The notes under the pieces are model-generated. The model made no database searches, was not told the DNA's origin, and saw only the letters and a list, made by a program, of their open reading frames with translations. The translations under genes were made by a program, and so were the position numbers. A stretch of 13,193 nt of DNA from JAFGJQ01 sp052034525 (GTDB lineage Bacteria; Planctomycetota; Phycisphaerae; UBA1845). Of this stretch, positions 1 to 6,613 are shown in pieces (within the stretch, counting starts at the first letter, position 1; the number at the start of each line of letters is the position of its first letter). The DNA is taken from positions 1 to 13,193 of the forward strand of contig JBPOIK010000064.1 in the NCBI GenBank assembly GCA_052034525.1, given 5' to 3'.

Positions 1-2
1 TC

Positions 3-167
3 CTTGGTCTTGTGGATGAGGCGTCGAAATCGGCGCTTGCTTTGTCGCGACAGTTGAATGACACTGGGTTTCTTGGGCGTTCCCTTTCTGCCGGATGGAC
101 CGGCGTTCGTAATTATCTGGGAACGCCCATCTTACGCGCGGCCTCATTACAGCGCAACTTTATTTAG
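3..167 (+). CDS. possible C-terminal end of a gene running in from the left edge
   Basis: One plus-strand frame is open from the window edge for 54 codons and stops at TAG 165-167. The translation contains no motif I recognise. Third-position GC is only about half, lower than in the well-supported genes here, and a perfect 11-bp inverted repeat falls inside the frame. Another plus frame stops at 55-57 and a minus frame is also open across the same bases, so coding is not established. This may be the tail of a real gene or chance. Confidence 0.2.
   Translation, partial: LGLVDEASKSALALSRQLNDTGFLGRSLSAGWTGVRNYLGTPILRAASLQRNFI
74..129. repeat. nested inverted repeat
   Basis: An 11-bp perfect inverted repeat has arms at 74-84 (TGGGCGTTCCC) and 119-129 (GGGAACGCCCA), separated by 34 bases. 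A second small hairpin sits inside the spacer: GCCGG at 90-94 and CCGGC at 100-104 with a 5-base loop. Single-stranded DNA or RNA could fold into a two-level stem. It might be a terminator-like structure for a gene ending at 57, the end of a lost mobile element, or a REP-like element. It has no U-run and does not match integron attC core sites. Confidence 0.5.
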
Positions 168-230
168 GATGGCCGGCACTTTGTCGGATTCCGGCCGCCT
201 GAATTGCCGTTCGCTGAGAATCGCGCGGCC
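147..230 (-). pseudogene. relic of the GAP1 gene 3' end
   Basis: Read on the minus strand, 165-230 aligns without gaps to 1885-1950, the 3' coding end of the intact GAP1 gene. By hand count 50 of 66 bases match. The peptides share GRAxLxExQFxRP followed by VxAIL, 13 of 22 residues. Most differences are third-position or conservative changes (R/K, E/D, I/V), which marks a sequence once under protein selection. After the conserved block the frame runs on to a TAA at 147-149. Upstream of 230 the similarity fades and the frame becomes antisense overlap of the pseudopilin gene, so no intact gene remains. Alternatives are a short shared C-terminal module or a decayed tandem copy. Confidence 0.6.
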
Positions 231-332
231 GGTCCATACGCCGCAGGCAAGCCTCCGGGTGACTGTGAACTGTTTCTCCCCGCCGGTCGGATCCGCAAGG
301 CAGACGCAGGTTGGCGATGCTCCGCGAAGCCG

Positions 333-357
333 GCCGGGCACGGAGCTTCCGCCCGGC
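333..357 (-). terminator. stem-loop just after the pseudopilin stop codon
   Basis: Arms GCCGGGC (333-339) and GCCCGGC (351-357) pair perfectly. A further GGA/TCC pairing (342-344 with 348-350) continues the stem past a 2-base bulge. The structure begins one base after the pseudopilin stop codon on the minus strand. There is no U-tract after it, so it is at best a non-canonical terminator or an mRNA 3'-end stabiliser. Confidence 0.4.
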
Positions 358-358
358 T

Positions 359-1426
359 CTACGGCCCCATGTCGGACACGGTCAGGCCAATGCTGATCGG
401 CGGCGACGGGAGCGTGTCCAGTTGCCAGCCGTCTCCTCGCATCCGCACGCACCCCCAGTTCTCCTGCGGGTCTGTATTGTTGCCGCCGAGGGGAGAAAAA
501 TCGAGAGAGCATTCCGGTTGCTTGCCCGGCATTCGGATCACCCTCGCGTGACCGTCGGTGAAACAGGCCGTGAAACGCCAGTTGCGCCCGTGCCAGCCCT
601 TCACGATGGCGTTCGGAGCCTCATCGTAATTGCAGGGATTGGACTCGTCTTCCGGCGACTTGAGGTGGTAGGCATACAGGCTGTTCGCCTCCCGATAGAG
701 CACCGTGTTTGACGTGTTCCGGATGCGGGCCAAGGGATATAGAAACGGCGTCGCGCTCTTCACCATACCCACGCACGATCCGTTCTGCGTCGCACAGACA
801 AAAGCGGTCGAACCCCCATAGCTGTTGCCGAAATGATCGTAGGCGCTGAGCGTGCTGCCCACAAAACCGCTGGTCGATGTGGCCCAGTACGTGTCCCAGT
901 TCCTCGCGGTGTACCCGGTATCGCTCGGGCACCTGTAAATGCTGAAACGAAGGTTCTGGTCGTTCTCGATGCCCTCTGAGTCGCCGGGTAACACCTTGTT
1001 GATGCTCCGGTACATCATGCGGTTCAGCGGGCGGCTGGCCGCACCGCGCTTGTGCTGCGGACCCCATACCGAAAGCGGCCCTTCGTTCATGTTCTGCGGG
1101 CCATACCTGCCCCGCCCGCTCTTTCCACCCCAGCCAAACTCGGCATTCACCGTCTTCTGGCCGGGTGCTACCGTGCTGGGCTTGCCGAACTCCGTACAGC
1201 ACGGCATCACCACGTTGGCGGCGTCCTCGTTCGAATAAGTCATGGACGCCTTGGCCAGTCCGCTCAGGTTGGCCAGACATACCGCCTGCTTCGCCTGCTC
1301 TCGCGCGCTCTTGAGCGGAGGGAGCAGAATGGAAATCAACAGCGCAACAATCGATACCACCACCAACAACTCAACCAGCGTGAAACCCACCACTCGCCCG
1401 CGTCCATTCAGGTTCAGAACTGCCAT
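359..1426 (-). CDS. type II secretion/pseudopilin-like protein with prepilin N-terminal leader
   Basis: 355 aa. The N-terminus is a class III prepilin leader: a short basic stretch, then G14/F15 TLVEL with Glu19 at the +5 position and a hydrophobic helix to about residue 36. A prepilin peptidase would cut and N-methylate at F15. The body has YRCPSD (164-169) and, near the C-terminus, H279 followed by DGH at 291-293. This resembles the large planctomycete family of prepilin-like surface proteins, whose usual tail motif is H-X9-DG; here the spacing is H-X11-DG. Start choice is secure: GGAGGT at 1433-1438 lies 6 bases before the ATG. It stands alone, transcribed in the same direction as the GAP1 operon but 416 bases beyond it. 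Its substrate or structure is unknown; family members are thought to be cell-surface or secretion-associated. Confidence 0.92.
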   Translation of the reverse strand: MAVLNLNGRGRVVGFTLVELLVVVSIVALLISILLPPLKSAREQAKQAVCLANLSGLAKASMTYSNEDAANVVMPCCTEFGKPSTVAPGQKTVNAEFGWGGKSGRGRYGPQNMNEGPLSVWGPQHKRGAASRPLNRMMYRSINKVLPGDSEGIENDQNLRFSIYRCPSDTGYTARNWDTYWATSTSGFVGSTLSAYDHFGNSYGGSTAFVCATQNGSCVGMVKSATPFLYPLARIRNTSNTVLYREANSLYAYHLKSPEDESNPCNYDEAPNAIVKGWHGRNWRFTACFTDGHARVIRMPGKQPECSLDFSPLGGNNTDPQENWGCVRMRGDGWQLDTLPSPPISIGLTVSDMGP

Positions 1427-1557
1427 GACAAGACCTCCATCGCGCCGTCAGAGGTTCGGCGCCCGATCGAATGGTTGACAGATATGACGCCTTGCGGCAG
1501 AAGACGATCCGTGTCGGACAATGTAAGGTGGCAGCCCGATCAGGCTACACATTTTCA

Positions 1558-1586
1558 CATATGGCCCACATTTGTCTGACAGTCAA
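1558..1586 (-). promoter_or_regulatory. candidate promoter for the pseudopilin gene
   Basis: On the minus strand, TTGACT (1586-1581) resembles a -35 box. After 17 bases it is followed by CATATG (1563-1558), a poor -10 match. It lies in the AT-rich part of the gap, about 130 bases before the ATG. The -10 element is weak, so this is a guess at location. Confidence 0.25.
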
Positions 1587-1655
1587 GGTAAATTCGCCGT
1601 GAATCTACACAAAATCATATATTATTGGGCATATGACGACAGAATGGATCTCGTT

Positions 1656-1671
1656 GCCCCCCGGAGGGGGC
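1656..1671. terminator. short GC hairpin, possible terminator of the GAP1 operon
   Basis: GCCCCC (1656-1661) and GGGGGC (1666-1671) form a 6-bp stem with a 4-base loop, about 170 bases past the GAP1 stop. There is no U-run on either strand, so termination is uncertain. Confidence 0.25.
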
Positions 1672-1787
1672 TGCCCGCCCAGCGCACACCAAGGCACCGA
1701 CCCGCCGTGCCCCGGCTCTCCGGCCACAAGCCTGCCTCGTTCCTTCGCGGCGCGCGACGAGGAGCGCTGACGATAGCGTGACCGACT

Positions 1788-1816
1788 GTGCCACAGGCCC
1801 GGCGGCGGGCAGGCAC
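1788..1816 (-). terminator. stem-loop after the GAP1 stop
   Basis: Two stacked stems, GTGCC/GGCAC (1788-1792 with 1812-1816) and GCCCG/CGGGC (1797-1801 with 1806-1810), separated by a small asymmetric internal loop and closed by GCGG. It starts about 27 bases past the GAP1 stop codon on the minus strand, a natural place for the operon to end. It lacks a U-tract. Confidence 0.4.
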
Positions 1817-1842
1817 TACCGCGAAGGCGGACTTCGACACTC

Positions 1843-3279
1843 TCAACTGTCTTGCAGGGCTTGCAGGCGGTCGTCGATCTGGGCCAGGATGGCCGTCACC
1901 TCTTCGGCGTCCGGCCGCTTGAACTGCCACTCGCAGAGGACTGCCCGGCCAGCCTCCAGATCCTTCGGCATCGCGGACAGCACCCAGGCATGGAAGCCGC
2001 CGAGCACCTCGGCCAGGCTGGGAGTGAGGGCCGCCACATGGTCCGCCTCGTGGCAGGCCGCCACGGCCTCCAGGGCGAAGGCCGCCGCCCGATGGGGGGC
2101 CGTCGTGGACAGACGCTGAATCGTGAGCCGAACGGCCGGCAGCACGATGTCCGCCGCCCGACGCGACTGTTGGAGGAGGCGGGTGAGGTCGGACAGGAAT
2201 GGCTGAAGGTCGCACTCGTGTTGGAGCCGCTCGCACAGGTGCTTCTGAATCGCGGTGTGCAGTCTGTCCAGAAGGCCGGCCTCGAAGGAGTTCTGCGTTT
2301 TGATGTCCGAACGATCTTCGACAAGCTTCAGCAGATCGACCGTTCGAGCCGAAGCCGCGACATCCGCGTCCAGGGCCAGAACCGCAATGCGATCCAGGGC
2401 CGCCATGGAGCAGTCGGGGATCGGCTGCGATGTGAGCTCGGCCAGCGTTTTGCAGCGTCCGTCTCGATAGTGGTATTCCACCATCCGCAGCCAGGCGGAA
2501 TTGTTCGGTGCCGGCGCGGCCTCCTGGGACTCGGGCTCCAGATAAGTCACCTTCTGCCCGCGGACGAGACGCCGGGCCTTCTGCAAGTCCCCGTTGACCG
2601 CGCTGAGCCCGTAGGGCCGCCCCACCGTGTACCGCAGCCCAGCGGAGAACGAGACATCGGCCCGCAGAGGTCCGGGCACGCCGAAGAGGACGGCCTCGAT
2701 CCAGTCTCCCGGATCGAACGTGCCGCCCGTCACCACCCGTTGGTTGCCGAGCACCAGCGATAAGGCATACACCACCCACTGGGCACCGCAACGCTTCGCG
2801 GCCGCCGCGGCGCGCTCGGGGTCGGTGCGGTTCGACGGCCTCAACACCAGCTCGTCCAGAATATGGGGCGGCTTGAGCTGCACCTGAAGCACCCCACAGG
2901 CGTCCACGGCCATCAGCACGTTGGACGGGTTGTACCCGAACCGGGCGAAATCCGACTCCGCGATGACGGTAATGTGGGTATAGATTCGCCGCACGCCGCG
3001 GCCGGTGTGTTCGGCTCCGGCGTCGCAACTGTAGGAAAGGGCCAAGCGCCCGGTGCTCAGTCGATAGAACGCCACCGCGGAGGCATCCGGTCCCTCGTCA
3101 CAGAGCCCGCCGTGCGACGGGCTGCGCGTGGTGATGTCCCGCTTCTCCTCCGGGGTCAGCCCCTTGCTGGCCGCGATGATACGGTATCCCTGCCCGGTCG
3201 GCGTGCGGACCGAGGAGAACACCGCCTGGTCGCACATGACGGTGCCGGACGTCGCAGCCGAATCGGCTGAGACCTCCAT
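1843..3279 (-). CDS. GTPase-associated protein 1 (GAP1) family protein, N2-type
   Basis: 478 aa from the ATG at 3279. Residues about 16-145 (starting at CDQAVFSS, with TGQGYRIIAAS) look like the GAP1 N-terminal domain of type 2. About 150-270 looks like the GAP1 middle region, and the rest is mostly alpha-helical. The family is known from comparative genomics as the constant partner of TRAFAC-like GTPases in bacterial conflict/signalling systems; its biochemical role is not established, and the name does not mean GTPase-activating protein. The GTPase gene lies directly upstream. Its TGA and this ATG overlap as TGATG, a classic translational-coupling junction. An alternative GTG at 3300 has GGAG 8 bases upstream and would add 7 residues. 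No catalytic motif or membrane segment is visible. I recognised the family from memory, so the gene is sure and the family likely. Confidence 0.82.
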   Translation of the reverse strand: MEVSADSAATSGTVMCDQAVFSSVRTPTGQGYRIIAASKGLTPEEKRDITTRSPSHGGLCDEGPDASAVAFYRLSTGRLALSYSCDAGAEHTGRGVRRIYTHITVIAESDFARFGYNPSNVLMAVDACGVLQVQLKPPHILDELVLRPSNRTDPERAAAAAKRCGAQWVVYALSLVLGNQRVVTGGTFDPGDWIEAVLFGVPGPLRADVSFSAGLRYTVGRPYGLSAVNGDLQKARRLVRGQKVTYLEPESQEAAPAPNNSAWLRMVEYHYRDGRCKTLAELTSQPIPDCSMAALDRIAVLALDADVAASARTVDLLKLVEDRSDIKTQNSFEAGLLDRLHTAIQKHLCERLQHECDLQPFLSDLTRLLQQSRRAADIVLPAVRLTIQRLSTTAPHRAAAFALEAVAACHEADHVAALTPSLAEVLGGFHAWVLSAMPKDLEAGRAVLCEWQFKRPDAEEVTAILAQIDDRLQALQDS

Positions 3280-4154
3280 CACAGTCGACTGAGAATCCAC
3301 TGAAACGGCTCCAGGATTCCGCGCGGCGCGCAGTGCAGCGGCACCGACACGATGTTTCCGTCCTCGTCCGTCCCGTAGGCCAGAGAGCCCACGACGGAGG
3401 CCGCGAAGAACTGCACGTTCTGGAAGCGGGCCTCGCAGATATTCCAGGTTCGATTCAGGTTGGTCTGGGCGAACCGGGCCGGATTGTCGAAGCTTTCCGG
3501 GCAGTAGTCCGCCTTACAGAGCACCACCGCCACGGGCACGTCGATCTTGTCGCCCCGCTTGACCGCGAACATGTCGTCCACGTAGCTCATCAGTTTGAGG
3601 CCGAAGAAGTCCGGCTGCGGCGAGCCCGTGCTGGCCACCGCCGCGTCGATGAGCACGATGCATCCCTCGCTTTTGGCCAGCAGGTTGTGGATGACCTGAA
3701 AGGACTTGGGGTTGTCCACCTCGGCCGCCAGGGCCTCGCCGGCCATGTCCGGCATGACCAGGTCAAACCAGTTCGTGCCGCCGCCTCGCAGCACGACCTG
3801 GTAATAGGCCCAGTTCCACAGGTCCACCTCGCTCGGCGTCTTGGGCGGGAAGCTTCGGCGTGACAGATAGCTGATCACCGCCTGCTGAAGGTTGACGGAG
3901 TAAGCCCCTTTCGGGATGGCCTCGAAGTCCCCGGCCCGTTTGGACAGCATGTCCAGCAGGAAGCCCAGATACACGGTCTTGCCGACGTTCGTGTCACCGA
4001 TCACGCTGACAATACAGGGTTCGCGGTCCTGCTGCACCGCCTCCTGAATGAGTGCCATTGGAGCCGAGCACTCGGAGCAGAGCACCGCTTCCGGGTCATT
4101 TTTCGCCTCACAGATGAGGCAGTAGTGCATACGTTCCGCCAAGGCTGAACTCAT
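3279..4154 (-). CDS. zinc-ribbon TRAFAC-like P-loop GTPase (GAP1-linked)
   Basis: 291 aa. A zinc ribbon comes first: C12-x2-C15 and C26-x2-C29. The P-loop is GDTNVGKT (53-60), preceded by a hydrophobic strand. DMAG at 136-139, after FDLVMP, fits the DxxG switch II motif. VVLCKAD (210-216) fits the base-recognition motif, with Cys where Asn or Thr is usual. This is a compact soluble GTPase of the kind paired with GAP1 proteins (the Pfam 'double-GTPase' families are the closest I recall). The zinc ribbon may bind a partner or nucleic acid. It sits 28 bases after the FGE-like gene and overlaps the GAP1 start, so the three are surely cotranscribed. A later Met at residue 9 could be the start, but the cysteines follow it either way. 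The specific cellular signal it switches on is unknown. Confidence 0.9.
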   Translation of the reverse strand: MSSALAERMHYCLICEAKNDPEAVLCSECSAPMALIQEAVQQDREPCIVSVIGDTNVGKTVYLGFLLDMLSKRAGDFEAIPKGAYSVNLQQAVISYLSRRSFPPKTPSEVDLWNWAYYQVVLRGGGTNWFDLVMPDMAGEALAAEVDNPKSFQVIHNLLAKSEGCIVLIDAAVASTGSPQPDFFGLKLMSYVDDMFAVKRGDKIDVPVAVVLCKADYCPESFDNPARFAQTNLNRTWNICEARFQNVQFFAASVVGSLAYGTDEDGNIVSVPLHCAPRGILEPFQWILSRL

Positions 4155-4182
4155 GAGATCACGATCCGCTCCGCCGCTGCGG

Positions 4183-5199
4183 CTACCCTTTCAGCCAGGT
4201 CGCGTCCTTCAGATCCATCGCACACCGGACACCCACGTTGTGCGAGCGGGCCAGGGCGATCAGACCCGTTCGAAACGTGCTCGTCGCCTGGTTCTCGAAA
4301 TACGTGTCAAACGCCCCGCCGCGCAGACCCTTCATGGGCATCTCGCCCAGCACAGGCCGGCCGTCGGCGTCCGTCACCTCAAAATCCGAGCTGTTCCATT
4401 CCCAGACATTCCCCACCAGTTGCAGCACGTTGTTCGGTGCGGCGCCCCGTGGGTAGGCGTCCACCGGCACGGTCTCGCCGATTCCGGAGATCCACAGATT
4501 GCACCGCTCGCGGTCCATGGCGTCACCCCACGGAAACCGGCGGTAGACGTTCGCGGAGCTGCGAATATGCCAGCTTGCCGCCATCTGCCATTCCGCTTCG
4601 GTGGGCAGGCGCAATCCGCACCACAGCGCATAGGCCCTCGCCTCAAACCAGCTCAGCCCGACCACCGGGTGGTTGGCCAGACGATGATCGTGCCGCCCGC
4701 CGCGCCAGTAGCGCGGGCCGGGCGTGCCGGTCTGGTCGTGGAACTCGATGAGATGCGGCCAGATGTCCTTGGGCCACAGTTCGAGCTCGTCGTACGCCTC
4801 CGCGTCCACAAACCGCTGAAACTGTGCGTTGGTCACCGGCGTGACCGCAATCAAAAACGAGTCCACGGACAGGTCGATCTCGGGTGTGCCCGGATCATCG
4901 CTCAGCGTCGTCGGCAGGCTGACCGTGCCATCCGGCACCAGAGCCATCCGCTCCTCGAGAAGGTTCGTCGCCGCCTGAAGAACGGCGTCGCCGCCGGGGT
5001 GCGTGCGCCATTTGTCGGCCTGTCGGAGGATCAGGCCGAACCGCTCCTGCTGCCAGAGGCGCTTGAGCGGGTCGCGCTGCGGCGGTTCCGCCGGCGCCGG
5101 CTCATAAGTACGTTCGGCCACGACCGCCGCATCCGCCGCCGCGCGGGCGTCGCCGTCGCGGGCCAGACGTCGTTTTCTGAAGAAGAGCTTCAATGCCAT
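4183..5199 (-). CDS. FGE/SUMF1-fold protein, catalytic cysteines absent
   Basis: 338 aa. Residues 1-85 are a basic, Ala/Pro-rich N-terminal extension with a short helical part. About 86-330 carry the formylglycine-generating enzyme fold: PVTNAQFQRFV (121-131), HPVVGLSW (177-184), LRLPTEAEW (196-204), FPWGD (222-226), GNVWEW (263-268), RGGAF (293-297) and GVRC (323-326). True sulfatase-activating enzymes have two copper-binding cysteines just after the RGGS motif. Here those positions read Thr299 and Gln304, so sulfatase activation is unlikely. Such C-type-lectin-like folds often serve as ligand or peptide-binding modules, and I infer that role. The gene lies 57 bases after the coiled-coil gene and 28 before the GTPase gene. 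The extension has no signal peptide, so it should be cytoplasmic. Confidence 0.9.
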   Translation of the reverse strand: MALKLFFRKRRLARDGDARAAADAAVVAERTYEPAPAEPPQRDPLKRLWQQERFGLILRQADKWRTHPGGDAVLQAATNLLEERMALVPDGTVSLPTTLSDDPGTPEIDLSVDSFLIAVTPVTNAQFQRFVDAEAYDELELWPKDIWPHLIEFHDQTGTPGPRYWRGGRHDHRLANHPVVGLSWFEARAYALWCGLRLPTEAEWQMAASWHIRSSANVYRRFPWGDAMDRERCNLWISGIGETVPVDAYPRGAAPNNVLQLVGNVWEWNSSDFEVTDADGRPVLGEMPMKGLRGGAFDTYFENQATSTFRTGLIALARSHNVGVRCAMDLKDATWLKG

Positions 5200-5256
5200 C
5201 TGCGGCTCACCTTCCCGAACACACTCCGCCAGTCACGCATCCTTCCACAATTCCCT

Positions 5257-6144
5257 CTACATTCCCCCGATGGCCCGACGTTTGGCGTCACGCCGGAGCT
5301 TGCGGAACCGGTCCACCAACCCACCCGATTCCGCCGGCGGCTCCGGTGCCGCCGCCGGGGCGGCCTGTGCGGCCGGCGGCGCGGACGGCGCCTGCACGAT
5401 CGGCTTGACCGGCTCCACCGGTTCCGGCGGCGCAAGGCCCAGACGTTCCGCTAGTTCGGCCCGCTGCGCGCTCAACTCCCGGCGCTCGCGCTCCAACTGA
5501 TCCTGGAACGTGGCGATTCCCTCGCGTGCCTCATCCAGCTCGCGTCGCTGCGCCGCGATCCGGGCTTCGGCCTCGGCCAGTTCCTGCTCCCGCTGGTCGA
5601 ACTCACGATTGCGCGCTTCCAGTTCCGTGACGGCCGCCGTCAAATCCGCCTCCAGCCGGGCCATTTCCTGCGCTTTGGCCTCCACCAGGTCCTGGGTCTG
5701 CGTCAGCGATTCTCTCTCCTTCTGAAGGCCGTCCAGCGTTCCGCGCTGGCGAGACAGTTCCTCCTGAGCGCTTTGGAGGGATTTCTCCAGGTCCTCCACG
5801 TTCTTCTGACGCGACTGGAGTTCACGCGTCAGTTCGTCAAGCTTCGCCTGGCGCGCGTCACACTCCTGCTCACGCTGTTCGAGCCCCCGCAGACGGACGT
5901 CGGACTCGCTGCTGTGGGCGGCCTGCTCACGCTCCAGGGAGGTCTGGACCTCCTGAAGTTTGTGCCACTGCTGCTCGATCGATTCGCTGCGGGCGCGCAG
6001 TTCCTGGTCGATCCGCGTCACGATGTCGGCGCGGGTCTGCATCTGCTGCTGAACGGCGCCGATGGCCGCGCGGAGCTCTTCCCCCAGCGCAACAATCTCG
6101 ACGGAAGCCGGATCCGCCTGAGATGCCGTTTTCCGCTCAGCCAT
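5257..6144 (-). CDS. coiled-coil protein with Pro/Ala-rich linker and basic tail
   Basis: 295 aa. About residues 20-236 are an almost unbroken Glu/Gln/Arg/Leu-rich coiled coil. A Pro/Ala-rich linker follows (238-272), then a short conserved-looking basic tail, GGLVDRFRKLRRDAKRR (274-290). No signal peptide, membrane segment or enzyme motif. The frame stays open upstream to about 7341, but that part is antisense to the divergent gene. The ATG at 6144 is preferred because AAGG lies 4 bases before it and coiled-coil sequence begins soon after. It is the first gene of the minus-strand operon, so it is probably a scaffold or filament-forming partner of the FGE-like protein and the GTPase. It shares the layout coil, Pro-rich linker, basic tail with the larger protein encoded divergently. 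Confidence 0.88.
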   Translation of the reverse strand: MAERKTASQADPASVEIVALGEELRAAIGAVQQQMQTRADIVTRIDQELRARSESIEQQWHKLQEVQTSLEREQAAHSSESDVRLRGLEQREQECDARQAKLDELTRELQSRQKNVEDLEKSLQSAQEELSRQRGTLDGLQKERESLTQTQDLVEAKAQEMARLEADLTAAVTELEARNREFDQREQELAEAEARIAAQRRELDEAREGIATFQDQLERERRELSAQRAELAERLGLAPPEPVEPVKPIVQAPSAPPAAQAAPAAAPEPPAESGGLVDRFRKLRRDAKRRAIGGM

Positions 6145-6185
6145 GTCACCTTTCCGCCGATCCGACCGCCGGTGCACAGTAACGA

Positions 6186-6204
6186 CGTCCGCGCGGCGCG
6201 GACG
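6186..6204. repeat. 8-bp GC hairpin in the leader of the minus operon
   Basis: CGTCCGCG (6186-6193) and CGCGGACG (6197-6204) pair perfectly around a 3-base loop. The structure lies about 40 bases before the ATG of the first minus-strand gene, in its likely 5' leader, where it could affect translation or be a protein-binding palindrome. Confidence 0.45.
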
Positions 6205-6235
6205 CTCCGGCCGGACATTGCCACAACCGGCAACG

Positions 6236-6241
6236 TACAAT
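6236..6241 (+). promoter_or_regulatory. candidate -10 box for the rightward arm
   Basis: TACAAT, a 5/6 match to TATAAT, stands in an AT-richer patch. No good -35 box sits 16-18 bases upstream. It would give a 5' leader of over 300 bases before the giant coiled-coil gene. Confidence 0.2.
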
Positions 6242-6432
6242 AAGACTCGGAGATTTGCCCTGCGGACTTTTGCAGCGGCATTCTCGGACGGCCCCCCGCG
6301 GCCACCACGCTGGCGGTTTCCCGGACGCTCCTTGCGGGCTGTCAAAATCGCAGGCACCCGGACCGCTTGCCGTCCCATAAGGCATGATCGCGGCGCGGGC
6401 AGACGGTTTGCTTGCCCACTGGCCGGAGCCGA

Positions 6433-6438
6433 ATTGTA
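6433..6438 (-). promoter_or_regulatory. candidate -10 box for the leftward operon
   Basis: On the minus strand this reads TACAAT, in a second AT-richer patch. No convincing -35 hexamer precedes it. It lies close to the inverted repeat at 6463-6492, which would then overlap the -35 position or just upstream of it, fitting an operator. Confidence 0.22.
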
Positions 6439-6462
6439 TGTTGAGGGTGCGAAGGTGCCGTG

Positions 6463-6492
6463 CGACGATCCGGACCGTGACGCGGATCGTCG
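6463..6492. promoter_or_regulatory. perfect 10+10 inverted repeat, possible operator
   Basis: CGACGATCCG (6463-6472) and CGGATCGTCG (6483-6492) are exact reverse complements with a 10-base spacer, so the half-site centres are 20 bases apart, about two helical turns. The location between two divergent transcription units suits a shared regulator site. It could instead form an RNA hairpin. No regulator gene is present in the window. Confidence 0.45.
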
Positions 6493-6613
6493 GGACGTTA
6501 CGCTCCGGCGCGCCGGCCACAAGGCGTCCTCGCCGGCCGGGCCGAACGCAGGAGTTTGATGAAAGAACCAACGGGGGCAGCGCGGCCACAGGGTTGTGGC
6601 GAGCTGCGCGACG

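Larger units (their letters stand above)
1427..1842. other. 416-base intergenic region between GAP1 and pseudopilin genes
   Basis: No convincing gene. It has an AT-rich centre (about 1550-1640) unlike the surrounding GC-rich DNA, which is where the pseudopilin promoter is expected, and GC-rich hairpins nearer the GAP1 stop that could end the operon transcript. Short frames running through it show no family resemblance. Confidence 0.6.
6145..6613. other. divergent intergenic region between the two coiled-coil genes
   Basis: About 470 bases with no convincing gene; the frames here are short and composition-driven. It must hold the promoters of both arms. Visible signals are listed separately: a tight hairpin at 6186-6204, TACAAT boxes facing right (6236-6241) and left (6438-6433), a perfect 10-bp inverted repeat at 6463-6492, and a strong ribosome-binding site at 6550-6554 out of frame with the coil gene. 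Confidence 0.65.

Noticed and set aside
74..129. Nested inverted repeat as an integron attC site
   Set aside because: The arms lack the AAC/GTT core-site pattern expected at attC ends, and there is no neighbouring cassette or integrase.
1572..1781. Small plus-strand frame in the gap after the GAP1 gene
   Set aside because: No ribosome-binding site, no recognisable motif, and it passes through GC hairpins; it looks like chance in GC-rich DNA.
4183..5199. FGE-fold gene as the variable target of a diversity-generating retroelement
   Set aside because: No reverse transcriptase, template repeat or near-identical copy of the 3' end was seen in the window.
4153..5454. 433-aa plus-strand open frame opposite the FGE-like gene
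   Set aside because: It is Arg/His/Pro-rich without any motif and lies antisense to a gene with a full set of family motifs.
6550..6561. Resemblance of the sequence around 6552-6560 to the conserved 5' end of 16S rRNA
   Set aside because: Only about nine bases match and no rRNA sequence follows, so it is a coincidence of a ribosome-binding site next to TTTGATG.
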